Assembly (NCBI RefSeq): GCF_004323185.1
Contig: NZ_NAPS01000002.1
Span: 590,832-631,416 of the forward strand
From: Westiellopsis prolifica IICB1
Lineage (GTDB): Bacteria; Cyanobacteriota; Cyanobacteriia; Cyanobacteriales; Nostocaceae
Length of the DNA stretch: 40,585 nucleotides
Direction: 5' to 3'
Shown piece by piece: positions 25,754-34,871 of this stretch. The position numbers were made by a program, and so were the translations under genes. Position 1 is the stretch's first letter. Each line of letters opens with the position of its first letter. The notes under the pieces were generated by a model. The model saw nothing but the letters and a program-made list of their open reading frames with translations. It searched no databases and was not told the origin of the DNA.

Positions 25754-27025
25754 TCACTTTACACCATCATTATCAATTGCACTGTAAACGTCATCGGGTG
25801 CGAGTCCTAACCAAGGATCGGAACTGGGAGTTAAAAACAGTTCGGCGTAAACTTTTTCATTCAATGCGTCTAAATTACTAGTTTGATTATTATCCTGTAC
25901 AAACCATTGATGAATTTGTCTGTGTAGCATATATTCATTTCTGACTGTATCGAGAGCGATCGCAGTTTCAAAGTTATTTACCACTCTCGCTAAACCGTCT
26001 TTTTGACTATTAGCAGACTGAAACTTTTTCGCTCGAATCACAGCAATACTGTTTTGATCTAGTTTGGCATCACTTATATAAAGTCTGGCGATGCGATTCC
26101 AAGCTGCTTGATCGGTAATTTCCGAAGGATTATTTTGTCCTGGTTGGAGTGTGTTCAGCATGGGGCTTTCCACTCTCATTTTAGTTACTGCCAGTGACCC
26201 TGCAACAGTAGCGTTGGGAATTTGACTAGAATTACTCGGAGATTCTACTAATCTTGGTGCTGACTGGATACCCAACTTTGATAAATCTGCTGTCCATTGG
26301 GTTTGGATGCTATTGAGGCGATCGCGATGGTATTTTTGTAAAAAAGCTTCCTGTTGTGATTTGCCAAGCTTGCTATATTGTTTTGTCGCTAATTCCGCCT
26401 GCTGGAGTTGACGTAGAAAAGCTTTCGGCCCGTACAATCCTGGAATAGCATCTATTGGACGACCGGAACTATCTAAAATGTAATGAATACTGTTACCTGT
26501 AATTGTGCGTTCTAACTTCCGTCCATCACCAAAATCAATCGTTACTTTTGGTACAGGACGGACTGATTGCCAGTGTAAGATAAAATCCTTTCTTAATTTT
26601 TGAGATATTTCTGCATTCGGATATAGTGCGACTCGAAAAAATCGACTGTTAGCACAACTGAGATCCGTATCTAAATTACCCAGCAACCGCAGAGATAGAA
26701 TTGGTTTACCACTAGCTTTCGCAGCTGCTTTTGCTTGCTCTAAGTCAGTATACCAATATAACTTCGAGGCGTAACAATCTCGTTGTTGGCAGAGTTTATC
26801 TAAAGCTTGGCGAATTTGTGAAGAAGAGTTTAATTCATTGGCGTGGGATTTGAGAAATACTTCCAAACCCTTTGGACCTTGTTGTCGTAGTACAGCAACT
26901 TCTTGAGATAATTTAGAGGTTTTTGATATGGGAGTTTGAGAATAAGTTGGTTGTGAAAGACTAACGCTAACCAGGATTAACGCAAATGGAATTTTTAAAG
27001 TAGTCAATTTCATATAAAAACCCAC
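25754..27025 (-). CDS. Secreted protein with thioredoxin-like region, function unknown
   Basis: A 423-residue protein with a signal peptide (hydrophobic IPFALILVSVSLS, cleavage region TYSQ near 30). Residues about 90-215 look like a thioredoxin fold: YWYTDLEQAKAAAKASGKPI is the usual start of thioredoxin-like proteins that follow a lysine-rich helix, followed by a strand LSLRLLG; the CXXC is absent and only one Cys remains (LSCANSRFF), so redox activity is doubtful. The remainder is mostly helical with Gln/Ser-rich linkers. GTG 27025 starts the frame; ATG 27013 four codons later is a good alternative. I do not recognise a named family. Confidence 0.75.
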   Translation of the reverse strand: MGFYMKLTTLKIPFALILVSVSLSQPTYSQTPISKTSKLSQEVAVLRQQGPKGLEVFLKSHANELNSSSQIRQALDKLCQQRDCYASKLYWYTDLEQAKAAAKASGKPILSLRLLGNLDTDLSCANSRFFRVALYPNAEISQKLRKDFILHWQSVRPVPKVTIDFGDGRKLERTITGNSIHYILDSSGRPIDAIPGLYGPKAFLRQLQQAELATKQYSKLGKSQQEAFLQKYHRDRLNSIQTQWTADLSKLGIQSAPRLVESPSNSSQIPNATVAGSLAVTKMRVESPMLNTLQPGQNNPSEITDQAAWNRIARLYISDAKLDQNSIAVIRAKKFQSANSQKDGLARVVNNFETAIALDTVRNEYMLHRQIHQWFVQDNNQTSNLDALNEKVYAELFLTPSSDPWLGLAPDDVYSAIDNDGVK

Positions 27026-27152
27026 TTAAGGTAGATTTTTGGGGTTAAATAGTCAGAATAGCTTGCCTCTAATTTAGTTTCTATTGCTTAACATTAATTT
27101 ATTAAGTGATAACCCTACCTCTGTTAAGGTATCAGACTTGAAATGAATTTTT

Positions 27153-27220
27153 CTTGGTGTCTTAGTGTCTTGGTGGTGAAAAAGATAATCTTTGAAACAC
27201 CAAGACACTAAGACACAAAG
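27153..27220. repeat. Long hairpin repeat of the CACCAAGACACTAAG type, copy 2
   Basis: A 23-base left arm (27153-27175, CTTGGTGTCTTAGTGTCTTG then GTG) pairs with the right arm (27198-27220) with one mismatch, around a 22-base loop. It is related to copy 1 at 21203-21267. It lies between the stop of the CRTISO-like gene and the start of the secreted-protein gene on the minus strand, so it may separate their transcripts. Confidence 0.75.
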
Positions 27221-27244
27221 AATTTAAATTCTAAAAGCAATTTG

Positions 27245-28762
27245 TCAGCTATAAGACTTCAACAATTCCTGCATTTGCTTGACACTCACCAACGTATTCG
27301 CGCACAAAATACCAGACGCAGCTACCGCAGGGACACCAATTCCTGGCATAGTGCTATCACCTACACGATACAAACCTTGTATGGGTGTATGGGTTCCCGG
27401 AAACATACCCTTACCTGCTGCGATCGCAGGACCGTAGGTTCCCTGATATCTTCGTAAATAATCAGCATGAGTTAGGGGTGTACCGATGAGTTCTAATACT
27501 ACACGCTCTCTAATATCCGGGATAATTTTCTCTAAGGCGCGATACAAAGTTTGTGCTTTTTCCCGTTTCTTGTGTTCATATCCATCATCGCGTTCCCAAT
27601 CAATATAAGATTCTAGGGTGTAAGCATGGACTACGTGGTGTCCTTCAGGGGCAAGTTTTGCATCCCAAACGCTGGGGATTGACACCATACAAGTGTTCCC
27701 TGGTGTGGTGATATCTTTGTTAGCATCGTGAACTACTACGTGATGTCCCGTTAAATTTTCTAAACCATCAGCACGAATGCCTAAGTGTAAATGCATAAAA
27801 CTTGCGACTGCGGGTGTAGCTAAAGCTGCTTGGCGAGCAGATGCAGGTAAGTGATCAGAATCTAATAGTTGAGTGTAAGTATCCCAAATACTGGCATTAG
27901 AAATTACTATAGGCGCTTGCAAGATAGATCGCGATCGCAACCGCACACCGACAACTTTTCCCGATTCCACTAAAATTTGCTCAACATGACACCCCAGCAG
28001 CAACTTACCACCCCAGCGTTCTAACCCCCGTACCAAAGCGTTAACAATCGCTCCACTACCACCCACAGGATACTCAACACCAGCACGAGTACGTTCACCT
28101 AACATAAAAGCTACTTCGGGGGCAATTGTACCGTGTGCTTTTAAACCTGATAAGAGAAAACATTCTAGGTCAATCAACCGTCTGACCCAAGGGTCTTTTA
28201 CTGTAGCATCAATTACACTACCCACAGAAGCTTGCAAAAGCGGCAGGTTAGGTAGCATTTTTAACAAACATGGGGAGTAATGTCCCAGAAGCAGAGGGAG
28301 TAATTGCCAATCTGCTCTCAGCGCTAGAGTCGGAATGCCTTTCATCGCATCATACAAAGGCAAGAGGCGACGTTCAAACTGTTCTAATTCCTTTGCACCA
28401 ACAGAAGTAATTTTAGCTACTTCTTCACGATAGCGATCGCCATCACTATAAACTGCCAAAGTACCTTCGGGAAAATGGTAATGTCCTAATGGGTCATAGC
28501 GTATGGCTGTCACAGATTCACCGATCGCATCTAAAACTTGTTTCAGAGGATTCAAACTCTGGATATCGGTTAAACCACAGTAAAATGAAGGGCCAGAATC
28601 AAACTCAAATCCCCGACGTTTAAAATTATGAGCAGCACCACCAGCAATTGTGTGACTTTCACAGACAACTACCCGTTTACCATAACGTGCAAGTAAGGCC
28701 GCAGCACACAACCCACCAATCCCGCTACCTATGACGATGACATCATATTTGTCCTTTGTCAT
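27245..28762 (-). CDS. FAD-dependent oxidoreductase, carotenoid isomerase/desaturase (CRTISO) family
   Basis: A 505-residue flavoprotein. The N-terminus has the dinucleotide motif VIVIGSGIGGLCAAALLARY followed by ESHTIAGGAAHNF and FEFDSGPSF. The C-terminus has the second FAD-binding motif, YRVGDSTMPGIGVPAVAASG. This layout is that of the phytoene desaturase/CRTISO/retinol saturase superfamily. Length fits. The family isomerises prolycopene or acts on related polyenes; the short C-terminal motif GIGVPAVAASG favours a CRTISO-like member, but cyanobacteria have several paralogues of unknown role and I cannot name the gene. It is divergent from the ABC ATPase gene, with heptamers and a hairpin in the 136-base gap. 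Confidence 0.88.
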   Translation of the reverse strand: MTKDKYDVIVIGSGIGGLCAAALLARYGKRVVVCESHTIAGGAAHNFKRRGFEFDSGPSFYCGLTDIQSLNPLKQVLDAIGESVTAIRYDPLGHYHFPEGTLAVYSDGDRYREEVAKITSVGAKELEQFERRLLPLYDAMKGIPTLALRADWQLLPLLLGHYSPCLLKMLPNLPLLQASVGSVIDATVKDPWVRRLIDLECFLLSGLKAHGTIAPEVAFMLGERTRAGVEYPVGGSGAIVNALVRGLERWGGKLLLGCHVEQILVESGKVVGVRLRSRSILQAPIVISNASIWDTYTQLLDSDHLPASARQAALATPAVASFMHLHLGIRADGLENLTGHHVVVHDANKDITTPGNTCMVSIPSVWDAKLAPEGHHVVHAYTLESYIDWERDDGYEHKKREKAQTLYRALEKIIPDIRERVVLELIGTPLTHADYLRRYQGTYGPAIAAGKGMFPGTHTPIQGLYRVGDSTMPGIGVPAVAASGILCANTLVSVKQMQELLKSYS

Positions 28763-28837
28763 TTGTCATTTGTCCTTTGTCTTTTGTTTAATACTAATAA
28801 CAAATGACTAATGCCCAATGACCAATGACTATTGTAC

Positions 28838-28857
28838 AGACGCGATTTATCGCGTCT
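28838..28857. repeat. Hairpin of the AGACG...CGTCT family
   Basis: AGACGCGAT-TT-ATCGCGTCT, perfect 9-bp arms, flanked by GTAC on the left and CTACC on the right. The family recurs at 14866-14886 and 36399-36427. It lies in the divergent gap between the CRTISO-like gene and the ABC gene. Confidence 0.65.
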
Positions 28858-28860
28858 CTA

Positions 28861-28914
28861 CCAATGACCAATGACCAATGACCAATGACCAATGACCAAT
28901 GACCAATGACCAAC
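28861..28914. repeat. CAATGAC heptamer array running into the ABC ATPase start codon
   Basis: Seven ATG triplets at 7-base spacing (28864, 28871, 28878, 28885, 28892, 28899, 28906). The sixth, 28899, is the only one that opens a long frame; the earlier ones reach a TGA after five codons, and the last reads to a TAA after four. The array thus supplies the gene's initiation region. Confidence 0.9.
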
Positions 28915-29687
28915 CATTAATCGAACTAAAAGGTGTTTCTAAATCCTTTGGTGACAATAAGGTATTAGATAACATGGATTTGACTATTTACCGGGGAGAA
29001 GCATTAGGAATAATTGGACCTAGTGGTACTGGTAAATCAACAATTCTACGTATAATTGCGGGTTTGATTGCTCCTGATGCTGGAGAAATTATTGTGCAAG
29101 GTGTGCGCCGAGAAGGATTAATTGAAGATGCAGCCGATTCAGTTGGTATTGGTATGGTGTTTCAGCAGGCGGCCTTATTTGATTCACTGACAGTCGATGA
29201 AAATGTCGGGTTTTTTCTCTATCAAAACTCAAAACTACCGCGATCGCGAGTTCGTGAACTAGTTGAGGAAAAATTAGAGATGGTGGGTTTACCAGGAATA
29301 GGCGATCGCTATCCTGCGGAACTATCTGGAGGGATGCGAAAACGGGTAAGTTTTGCTCGCGCAATTATGTCTAACCCGGAAAATCCCAAAGAAGGAGCAG
29401 AGGTTTTACTATACGATGAACCCACGGCCGGACTCGACCCCATCGCCTCAACAGTCATCGAAGATTTAATTCGACAATTGCGATCAACACAAGGAGTTTG
29501 TAGCACCTACGCAATTGTCACTCACCAAGAAAGCACCATCCGCAGAACAGCAGATAGGCTAATATTTCTCTATCACGGTACAGTACAGTGGCAAGGGGCA
29601 GTCAGTGAATTAGACCACACAGATAATCCTTTAATTAGACAATTTATGAGTGGAAGTATATTTGGACCAATTCAAGTAGCAGGATGA
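28899..29687 (+). CDS. ABC transporter ATPase, MlaF/TGD3-like (lipid transport)
   Basis: A 262-residue ATPase. Walker A GPSGTGKST, Q-loop (VFQQAALFDSLTV), signature motif LSGGMRKRVSFARA, Walker B VLLYDEPTAGLD and the switch His (IVTHQ) are complete. LSGGMRKRVSFARAI and the FQQAALFDSLTV stretch resemble MlaF and plant TGD3 ATPases, which power lipid movement with an MCE partner. The next gene is an MCE protein, supporting this. No permease (MlaE/TGD1-like) gene is present, so it must be encoded elsewhere. The ATG at 28899 lies in a heptamer array without a ribosome binding site; the first residues, MTND, come from the repeat. Confidence 0.92.
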   Translation: MTNDQPLIELKGVSKSFGDNKVLDNMDLTIYRGEALGIIGPSGTGKSTILRIIAGLIAPDAGEIIVQGVRREGLIEDAADSVGIGMVFQQAALFDSLTVDENVGFFLYQNSKLPRSRVRELVEEKLEMVGLPGIGDRYPAELSGGMRKRVSFARAIMSNPENPKEGAEVLLYDEPTAGLDPIASTVIEDLIRQLRSTQGVCSTYAIVTHQESTIRRTADRLIFLYHGTVQWQGAVSELDHTDNPLIRQFMSGSIFGPIQVAG

Positions 29688-29695
29688 CGGATCGG

Positions 29696-29810
29696 AAGGA
29701 GACAAGGGAGACAGGGAGGACAAGGGAGACAGGGAGGACAAGGGAGAGAATAAACACCTATCAATCCCCGATCCCCGATCCCCGATCCCTGATCCCTGAT
29801 CCCCAATGAC
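29696..29810. repeat. Two tandem arrays between the ABC and MCE genes
   Basis: First, about two and a half copies of an 18-base unit, ACAAGGGAGACAGGGAGG (29702-29751). Then heptamers of the CCCCGAT/CCCTGAT type (29766-29808). Both are purine/pyrimidine-skewed and lie within the putative ABC-MCE operon, so they form part of the mRNA. Confidence 0.85.
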
Positions 29811-29867
29811 AACCAACAAACCACAACCTAATCTAAAATCTAAAAATCTGAGTGGGAGGATAAAAAA

Positions 29868-31283
29868 ATGCGATCGCGCACTTTTCGAGAAGGTTCTGTG
29901 GGTTTACTGCTCCTCGTTGGAGTAGGTGTGTTTGGAGTAATTATCCTCTGGTTAACAAGATTTAGTGCTGCTGCGAGTTCATACAAAGCTTTTGTTGAAT
30001 TTGCAAATGCTGGTGGGATGCAAAAAGGAACAGTTGTTCGCTTTCGCGGCGTCAAAGTCGGTAATATTTCTGCAATTCGACCAAGACCTAACAATGTAGA
30101 AGTAGAAATAGAAATTGCCAATCCTAACCTAATTATCCCTCGTGATGTCAAAGTAGAAGCGAATCAATCGGGTCTGATTAACGAAAGCATAGTTGACATC
30201 ACACCGAAATCACCATTACCAAGTGGTACGATTGCTAAACCATTAGATAGAAATTGCGACCCGAATCTCATCGTTTGTAATGGTTCACGATTAAAAGGTC
30301 AAATTGGCATCAGTTTGGATGAATTAATTCGTAGCAGTACTGTTTTTGCTAATCTTTATACTCAACCCCAAATCTACGATAATCTCAACAATACATTAGT
30401 CAATGCTTCAAAAGCGGCTGCTCAAGTTGTTGTTCTTAGTCGCGATCTTTCCAACTTAACAAAAAGTACGCAAAAACAAATAAGTGGCTTGTCAACTGCT
30501 ACAAATTCAGTGGCAAATGCAGCCGATAAAATCACCGCATCTGCTACTCAAACAACTAGTCAATTTAGTACCACAGCAAAGGATCTCAGCCTCACAGCAA
30601 ATCAAGCAAGTCAACTGCTCAAAAATCTGGATACCTTGCTCACAAGTAATCGTTCTTCACTGGTTGGCACTTTAAATAATATTAGGTCAACTACAACTGA
30701 ACTCAGAACTACAGTTAGCAGCTTATCACCAACCATCAATCGCTTGACACAAGGAGAGTTAATTCAAAATTTAGAAACACTCTCTGCAAATGCAGCACAA
30801 GCTTCAGCTAATTTGCGGGATGCGAGCCAAGCGCTTAACAATCCTAATAATATTTTGGTGTTGCAACAAACTCTAGATTCTGCCAGAGTAACATTTGAAA
30901 ACGTCGAGAAAATCACTTCTGATTTAGACGAATTGACTGGTGATCCAAATTTTCGAGAAAATGTCAGAAACCTGGTAAATGGTTTAGGTAAATTACTGTC
31001 TTCTACTGAGCAAATAGAGCAACAAATTGAAGTTGCATCTACACTTGATGCAGTCAAAACAGCCGTAAAAAATCCCAAAGCCACAACATTAACGACAAAC
31101 AAAAATCAACCAAAAAACAAAGACCAACCAGAAATTCAATTTAATCTTCCACCCACAACACTGACGAGTGCAAGCAAAGAAATTCAACCAACAGCAATTG
31201 AGTTTACTACCTCACAATCTCAAGAAAAGCTATTGCAGAAATTACGTGAATATAGTAAGGATCGGGGACAAGCGGGAAAATAA
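29868..31283 (+). CDS. MCE-family protein (MlaD/TGD2-like lipid-binding subunit)
   Basis: A 471-residue protein. One membrane helix near the N-terminus (about 10-32) anchors it, then one MCE domain (about 38-115) includes AFVEFANAGGMQKGTVVRFR and GVKVGNISAI. A long helical region follows (about 150-370) with many Ala/Thr/Ser/Asn and Leu at heptad-like spacing, fit for a coiled-coil tube or barrel; the end (370-471) is Gln/Asn/Thr-rich and likely disordered. This form matches cyanobacterial MCE proteins related to plant TGD2, which move lipids between membranes. GGGAGGA seven bases upstream of the ATG is a strong site. It follows the ABC ATPase gene by 180 bases of repeats, and is probably co-transcribed. 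Confidence 0.92.
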   Translation: MRSRTFREGSVGLLLLVGVGVFGVIILWLTRFSAAASSYKAFVEFANAGGMQKGTVVRFRGVKVGNISAIRPRPNNVEVEIEIANPNLIIPRDVKVEANQSGLINESIVDITPKSPLPSGTIAKPLDRNCDPNLIVCNGSRLKGQIGISLDELIRSSTVFANLYTQPQIYDNLNNTLVNASKAAAQVVVLSRDLSNLTKSTQKQISGLSTATNSVANAADKITASATQTTSQFSTTAKDLSLTANQASQLLKNLDTLLTSNRSSLVGTLNNIRSTTTELRTTVSSLSPTINRLTQGELIQNLETLSANAAQASANLRDASQALNNPNNILVLQQTLDSARVTFENVEKITSDLDELTGDPNFRENVRNLVNGLGKLLSSTEQIEQQIEVASTLDAVKTAVKNPKATTLTTNKNQPKNKDQPEIQFNLPPTTLTSASKEIQPTAIEFTTSQSQEKLLQKLREYSKDRGQAGK

Positions 31284-31307
31284 ACGATAATGACCATTGA
31301 CCATTGA

Positions 31308-31595
31308 CTAATTCCAATCTTGTTCATCTTTTTTAGAGCGGCTTTTATAAATTCCACCAACGGCGTGAATGGCGCGAGTCTTGTCAAATAGCTCCGCTTC
31401 CGTTAGACCCCACTGTTGTAGTATTTTATCCAAGTCGCTTTGAATATCCCTTGCACCGGGAAAGCCGTGATAACGGATTCGCAATCTCGCTAATTCTGCC
31501 AAATTATACTCTGTCGCCTCACCAACTAGTAAACTTTCCACAATCGAGCGATCGCGATTATATAAAGGATGTTGTTGATCTTTATTCATAAACAT
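31308..31595 (-). CDS. DUF3288 family protein
   Basis: A 95-residue protein recognised as the cyanobacterial DUF3288 family: KDQQHPLYNRDRSIVESLL near the start, LAELARLRIRYHGFPGARDI in the middle and TRAIHAVGGIYKSR near the end. It is small, soluble and highly charged, with no known function. The frame opens at ATG 31595, but ATG 31589, two codons in (MNKDQQHP), is probably the true start because the family begins with a lysine/aspartate-rich run. Convergent with the MCE gene and divergent from clpC; its promoter must lie in the repeat-containing gap. Confidence 0.85.
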   Translation of the reverse strand: MFMNKDQQHPLYNRDRSIVESLLVGEATEYNLAELARLRIRYHGFPGARDIQSDLDKILQQWGLTEAELFDKTRAIHAVGGIYKSRSKKDEQDWN

Positions 31596-31605
31596 TTAGT
31601 TTAGT

Positions 31606-31683
31606 TGTTAGTCAATAGTCAATAGTCAAGGGTCACTGCCCAATGCCCAATCCCCCATGCCCAATCCCCCATGCCCAATGCCC
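31606..31683. repeat. Heptamer arrays upstream of clpC
   Basis: TCAATAG-type units (about 31612-31628) and then CCCATGC/CCCAATGC-type units (31639-31682) lie in the gap between the DUF3288 gene and clpC. They are within the probable clpC promoter or leader region. Confidence 0.8.
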
Positions 31684-31840
31684 TAACAGACGGCTACCCT
31701 ACCTAAAATCTTACGGCTCTCCTCACTGCCGTTAAACTTAAAATAAAGATACATTGTCTTTAAGAAAAGTAGACAAAAGTTCAGGTGAGGGTGAAATTGA
31801 CTTTACCCGAAGCCCAAGCAGCAAGGGAGCAAAACCCGCT

Positions 31841-34294
31841 ATGTTTGAACATTTCACTTCCGAAGCTATTAAAGTAGTTATGCTCGCTCAGGAGGAAGCC
31901 CGAAGACTGGGTCACAACTTCGTAGGAACTGAACAAATTCTCCTGGGTTTGCTGGGAGAAGGAAATGGGGTTGCTGCCAAAGTGCTGACTGAATTGGGCG
32001 TTACTCTCAAAGAAGCACGTCGCGAAGTCGAAAGAATTATTGGTCGGGGTTCTGGCTACTTACCACCAGAAATTCCTTTTACCCCGAAAGTTAAAACCTT
32101 ATTCGAGCAATCATTTAAAGAAGCTCGTAGTTTAGGACATAACTATATTGGTACTGAACACTTACTATTAGGATTAACTGAAGCAGGGGAAGGAGTTGCT
32201 GCCAAAGTACTGCAAAATTTGGGTGTTGACCTCAACAATATCCGCAGCACAGTTATTCGTATATTAGGTGAAGTTACACCCACAACTGTAGGTGCTAATA
32301 CCAGTCCTAGACGCAGCCAAAATTTGAGTTTAGAAGAATTTGGCAGAAATCTCACCAAATTAGCACAAGAAGGTAAGCTCGATCCTGTAGTTGGTCGTGA
32401 AAAAGAAATTGAACGCGCTATCCAGATTCTTGGTCGTCGCACGAAAAACAACCCCGTATTGATTGGTGAACCGGGAGTTGGTAAAACTGCGATCGCGGAA
32501 GGTTTAGCACAACGCATTCACAACCAAGATGTCCCCGATATTTTGCAAGACAAACAAGTCATCAGTCTTGATATGGGGTCAGTGGTAGCAGGTACTCGCT
32601 TCCGTGGCGATTTTGAAGAACGTCTGAAGAAAATCATGGACGAAATCCGCACTGCGGGTAATATCGTTCTGGTAATCGATGAGATTCACACCCTCGTTGG
32701 TGCTGGTGGTGTAGAAGGTGGTATGGATGCTGCTAACATACTCAAACCCGCATTGGCTAGAGGTGAACTCCAGTGCATTGGTGCAACTACCCTTGATGAG
32801 TATCGTCAGCATATCGAACGCGATGCTGCACTAGAGCGTCGTTTCCAACCGATTATGGTTGGTGAACCTTCGGTAGAAGAAACAATTCAGATTCTCCAAG
32901 GTTTGCGTTCAGTATACGAACAACACCATAGAGTAGAAATTACTGACCAAGCATTGGTTGCAGCTGCTAATTTATCTGATCGTTATATTAGCGATCGCTT
33001 CTTGCCAGATAAAGCCATCGATTTGATTGATGAAGCTGGTAGCCGTGTGCGTCTGCGGAGTTCGATGGTTTCTGCGAATCGCGAAATCAAGCGCCAATTA
33101 ACTGCTGTCGGTAAAATTAAAGACGAAGCTGTTAGAGCGCAAGATTTTGACAAAGCTGGAGAATTACGCGATCGCGAGTTGGAACTCGAAGCTCAATTAT
33201 TAGATGCACAAACTGATAAATCTGTCAAGCCTCTCGTAGTTGACGAAGAGGACATCGCCCAAATCGTCGCCTCTTGGACTGGCGTACCAGTCAACAAATT
33301 GACCGAATCTGAGTCTGAGATGTTGCTGCACTTAGAAGATACCCTGCATCAGCGCCTCATTGGTCAAGAGCAAGCAGTTACGGCTGTATCCCGTGCGATT
33401 CGTCGCGCTCGTGTCGGCTTGAAGAATCCCAATCGACCCATTGCTAGCTTTATCTTCTCTGGGCCTACGGGAGTTGGTAAGACTGAATTGGCTAAGTCCT
33501 TAGCCGCTTACTTCTTCGGTTCTGAAGAAGCCATGATTCGTCTGGATATGTCAGAATTCATGGAACGTCATACCGTCTCCAAGCTAATTGGTTCGCCTCC
33601 TGGTTTTGTCGGCTATGACGAAGGTGGACAATTGACCGAAGCTGTCCGCCGCAGACCATACACAGTGTTGCTATTCGACGAAATCGAAAAAGCGCACCCC
33701 GATGTATTCAATATGCTGCTGCAAATGTTGGATGACGGTCATCTCACTGATGCTAAAGGTCGAAAAGTAGACTTCAAGAACACCTTGATTATCTTGACTT
33801 CTAATATTGGTTCACGAGTCATCGAAAAAGGTGGTGGCGGTTTAGGCTTCCAATTCAACGAAAACGAAGCCGAAGCAAGTTACAACCGGATTCGTAACTT
33901 GGTGAACGAAGAAATGAAGAATTACTTCCGTCCAGAGTTCCTCAACCGTCTTGATGAGATTATTGTCTTTACTCAACTCAAGAAAGAGGAAGTCAAGCAA
34001 ATCGCTGAGATCATGCTCAAAGAAGTTGCTGGCCGCTTAACTGAAAAAGATATCACTTTAGAGGTGAGCGATCGCTTCAAAGAGCGTGTACTTCAAGAAG
34101 GTTACAACCCCAGCTATGGTGCTAGACCCTTACGTCGGGCGATAATGCGCCTCTTAGAAGATTCTCTAGCAGAAGCATTGTTATCTGGTCAAATTGGTGA
34201 AGGTGATACAGCCATTGTCGATGTTGACGATGATGGACAAGTCACAATCAACAAATCAGAAACCAGAGAGTTCATATTGGCAAATGTAGGCTAA
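31841..34294 (+). CDS. clpC: ClpC, Hsp100 AAA+ unfoldase
   Basis: An 817-residue class I Clp ATPase that unfolds substrates for ClpP. The N domain has two Clp_N repeats ([20 protein letters not shown] and [15 protein letters not shown]). D1 has Walker A GEPGVGKT and Walker B VIDEIH. The middle region has a UVR-type helix ([21 protein letters not shown]). D2 has Walker A GPTGVGKT and Walker [11 protein letters not shown], and the C-terminus has GARPLRRAI. The ClpP loop is GGLGF (in [11 protein letters not shown]). ATG 31841, MFEHFT, is chosen over TTG 31754 because the family begins there and length becomes typical; GGGAG sits 11 bases upstream. Cyanobacteria may carry more than one ClpC; its N domain is somewhat divergent. 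Confidence 0.96.
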   Translation: MFEHFTSEAIKVVMLAQEEARRLGHNFVGTEQILLGLLGEGNGVAAKVLTELGVTLKEARREVERIIGRGSGYLPPEIPFTPKVKTLFEQSFKEARSLGHNYIGTEHLLLGLTEAGEGVAAKVLQNLGVDLNNIRSTVIRILGEVTPTTVGANTSPRRSQNLSLEEFGRNLTKLAQEGKLDPVVGREKEIERAIQILGRRTKNNPVLIGEPGVGKTAIAEGLAQRIHNQDVPDILQDKQVISLDMGSVVAGTRFRGDFEERLKKIMDEIRTAGNIVLVIDEIHTLVGAGGVEGGMDAANILKPALARGELQCIGATTLDEYRQHIERDAALERRFQPIMVGEPSVEETIQILQGLRSVYEQHHRVEITDQALVAAANLSDRYISDRFLPDKAIDLIDEAGSRVRLRSSMVSANREIKRQLTAVGKIKDEAVRAQDFDKAGELRDRELELEAQLLDAQTDKSVKPLVVDEEDIAQIVASWTGVPVNKLTESESEMLLHLEDTLHQRLIGQEQAVTAVSRAIRRARVGLKNPNRPIASFIFSGPTGVGKTELAKSLAAYFFGSEEAMIRLDMSEFMERHTVSKLIGSPPGFVGYDEGGQLTEAVRRRPYTVLLFDEIEKAHPDVFNMLLQMLDDGHLTDAKGRKVDFKNTLIILTSNIGSRVIEKGGGGLGFQFNENEAEASYNRIRNLVNEEMKNYFRPEFLNRLDEIIVFTQLKKEEVKQIAEIMLKEVAGRLTEKDITLEVSDRFKERVLQEGYNPSYGARPLRRAIMRLLEDSLAEALLSGQIGEGDTAIVDVDDDGQVTINKSETREFILANVG

Positions 34295-34340
34295 GATTTA
34301 TACATTCACGTTGTTGCGCTAACATTGTTGAAAAAGACTG

Positions 34341-34371
34341 TCGCTCCTATGTAGCCTAAAGGAGCGATTTT
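34341..34371 (+). terminator. Intrinsic terminator 1 of clpC
   Basis: TCGCTCCT and AGGAGCGA form a perfect 8-bp stem with an 11-base loop, followed by TTTT. It lies 46 bases after the clpC stop. Confidence 0.7.
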
Positions 34372-34410
34372 GATAAGCCTCTGGCAATATTGGGTGAAAT
34401 GGTGATTTTA

Positions 34411-34443
34411 AAAACCCCTGATGCAATTATCAGGGGTTTTTTA
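34411..34443 (+). terminator. Intrinsic terminator 2 of clpC
   Basis: AAAACCCCTGAT and ATCAGGGGTTTT form a perfect 12-bp stem around GCAATT, with T's continuing past the stem. It is the strongest terminator in the window and, with the hairpin at 34341, makes a tandem pair. The A/T symmetry means it can also act on the opposite strand. Confidence 0.85.
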
Positions 34444-34573
34444 TATTATTCTCTTTTATGTAGGTATTCCCCACTTACCCACAAAAGACTATAATTTGGT
34501 GAACCATACAGTTGTACTGTCAATTACTCAAGTCTAAAGCAATACGCTCGTTTCCCGCTTACCGAGAGTTTTT

Positions 34574-34864
34574 ATGATTGAAAATCAAAATTTCCATTTA
34601 ATTAAAGAAACTGCTAGTGCAGATGATAGAGGAAGGTTAACCCTGGGTGCTGTTGCCAAAACAAAGAGTTACCGAGTCTTAATTAATGAAGTTGGACAAA
34701 TTTTGCTAGATCCTGTTGTTAACATTCCAGAAAGAGAACTGTGGATATGGCAAAATTCTGTTGTTCGTAATTCCTTAGAACTGGGTATCAAACAAGCAAC
34801 CTCTGGCGAACTTCATGATTTGGGTTCATTTACTCACTATGCAAATTTAGAGATTGAAGAATAG
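34574..34864 (+). CDS. Putative antitoxin of a type II toxin-antitoxin pair
   Basis: A 96-residue protein with an AbrB-like beginning, SADDRGRLTLGAVAKTKSYR, followed by strands (VLINEVGQILLDPVVNIPE) and then a helical region with REL(W)IWQNSVVRNSLELGIKQ and a C-terminal GELHDLGSFTHYANLEIEE. The last part resembles toxin-binding tails in antitoxins where residues GEVHDLGSF are common. It is followed directly by a RelE/ParE-like gene. The N-terminus is likely to bind the operator and the tail to cover the toxin. The ATG at 34574 lies after the clpC terminators, so the pair has its own promoter. Confidence 0.8.
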   Translation: MIENQNFHLIKETASADDRGRLTLGAVAKTKSYRVLINEVGQILLDPVVNIPERELWIWQNSVVRNSLELGIKQATSGELHDLGSFTHYANLEIEE

Positions 34865-34871
34865 GTGTTGG

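Noticed and set aside
31754-31840. 29-residue N-terminal extension of ClpC from TTG 31754
   Set aside because: Not family-like; the ClpC core begins at MFEHFT with a better ribosome binding site, giving a typical length.
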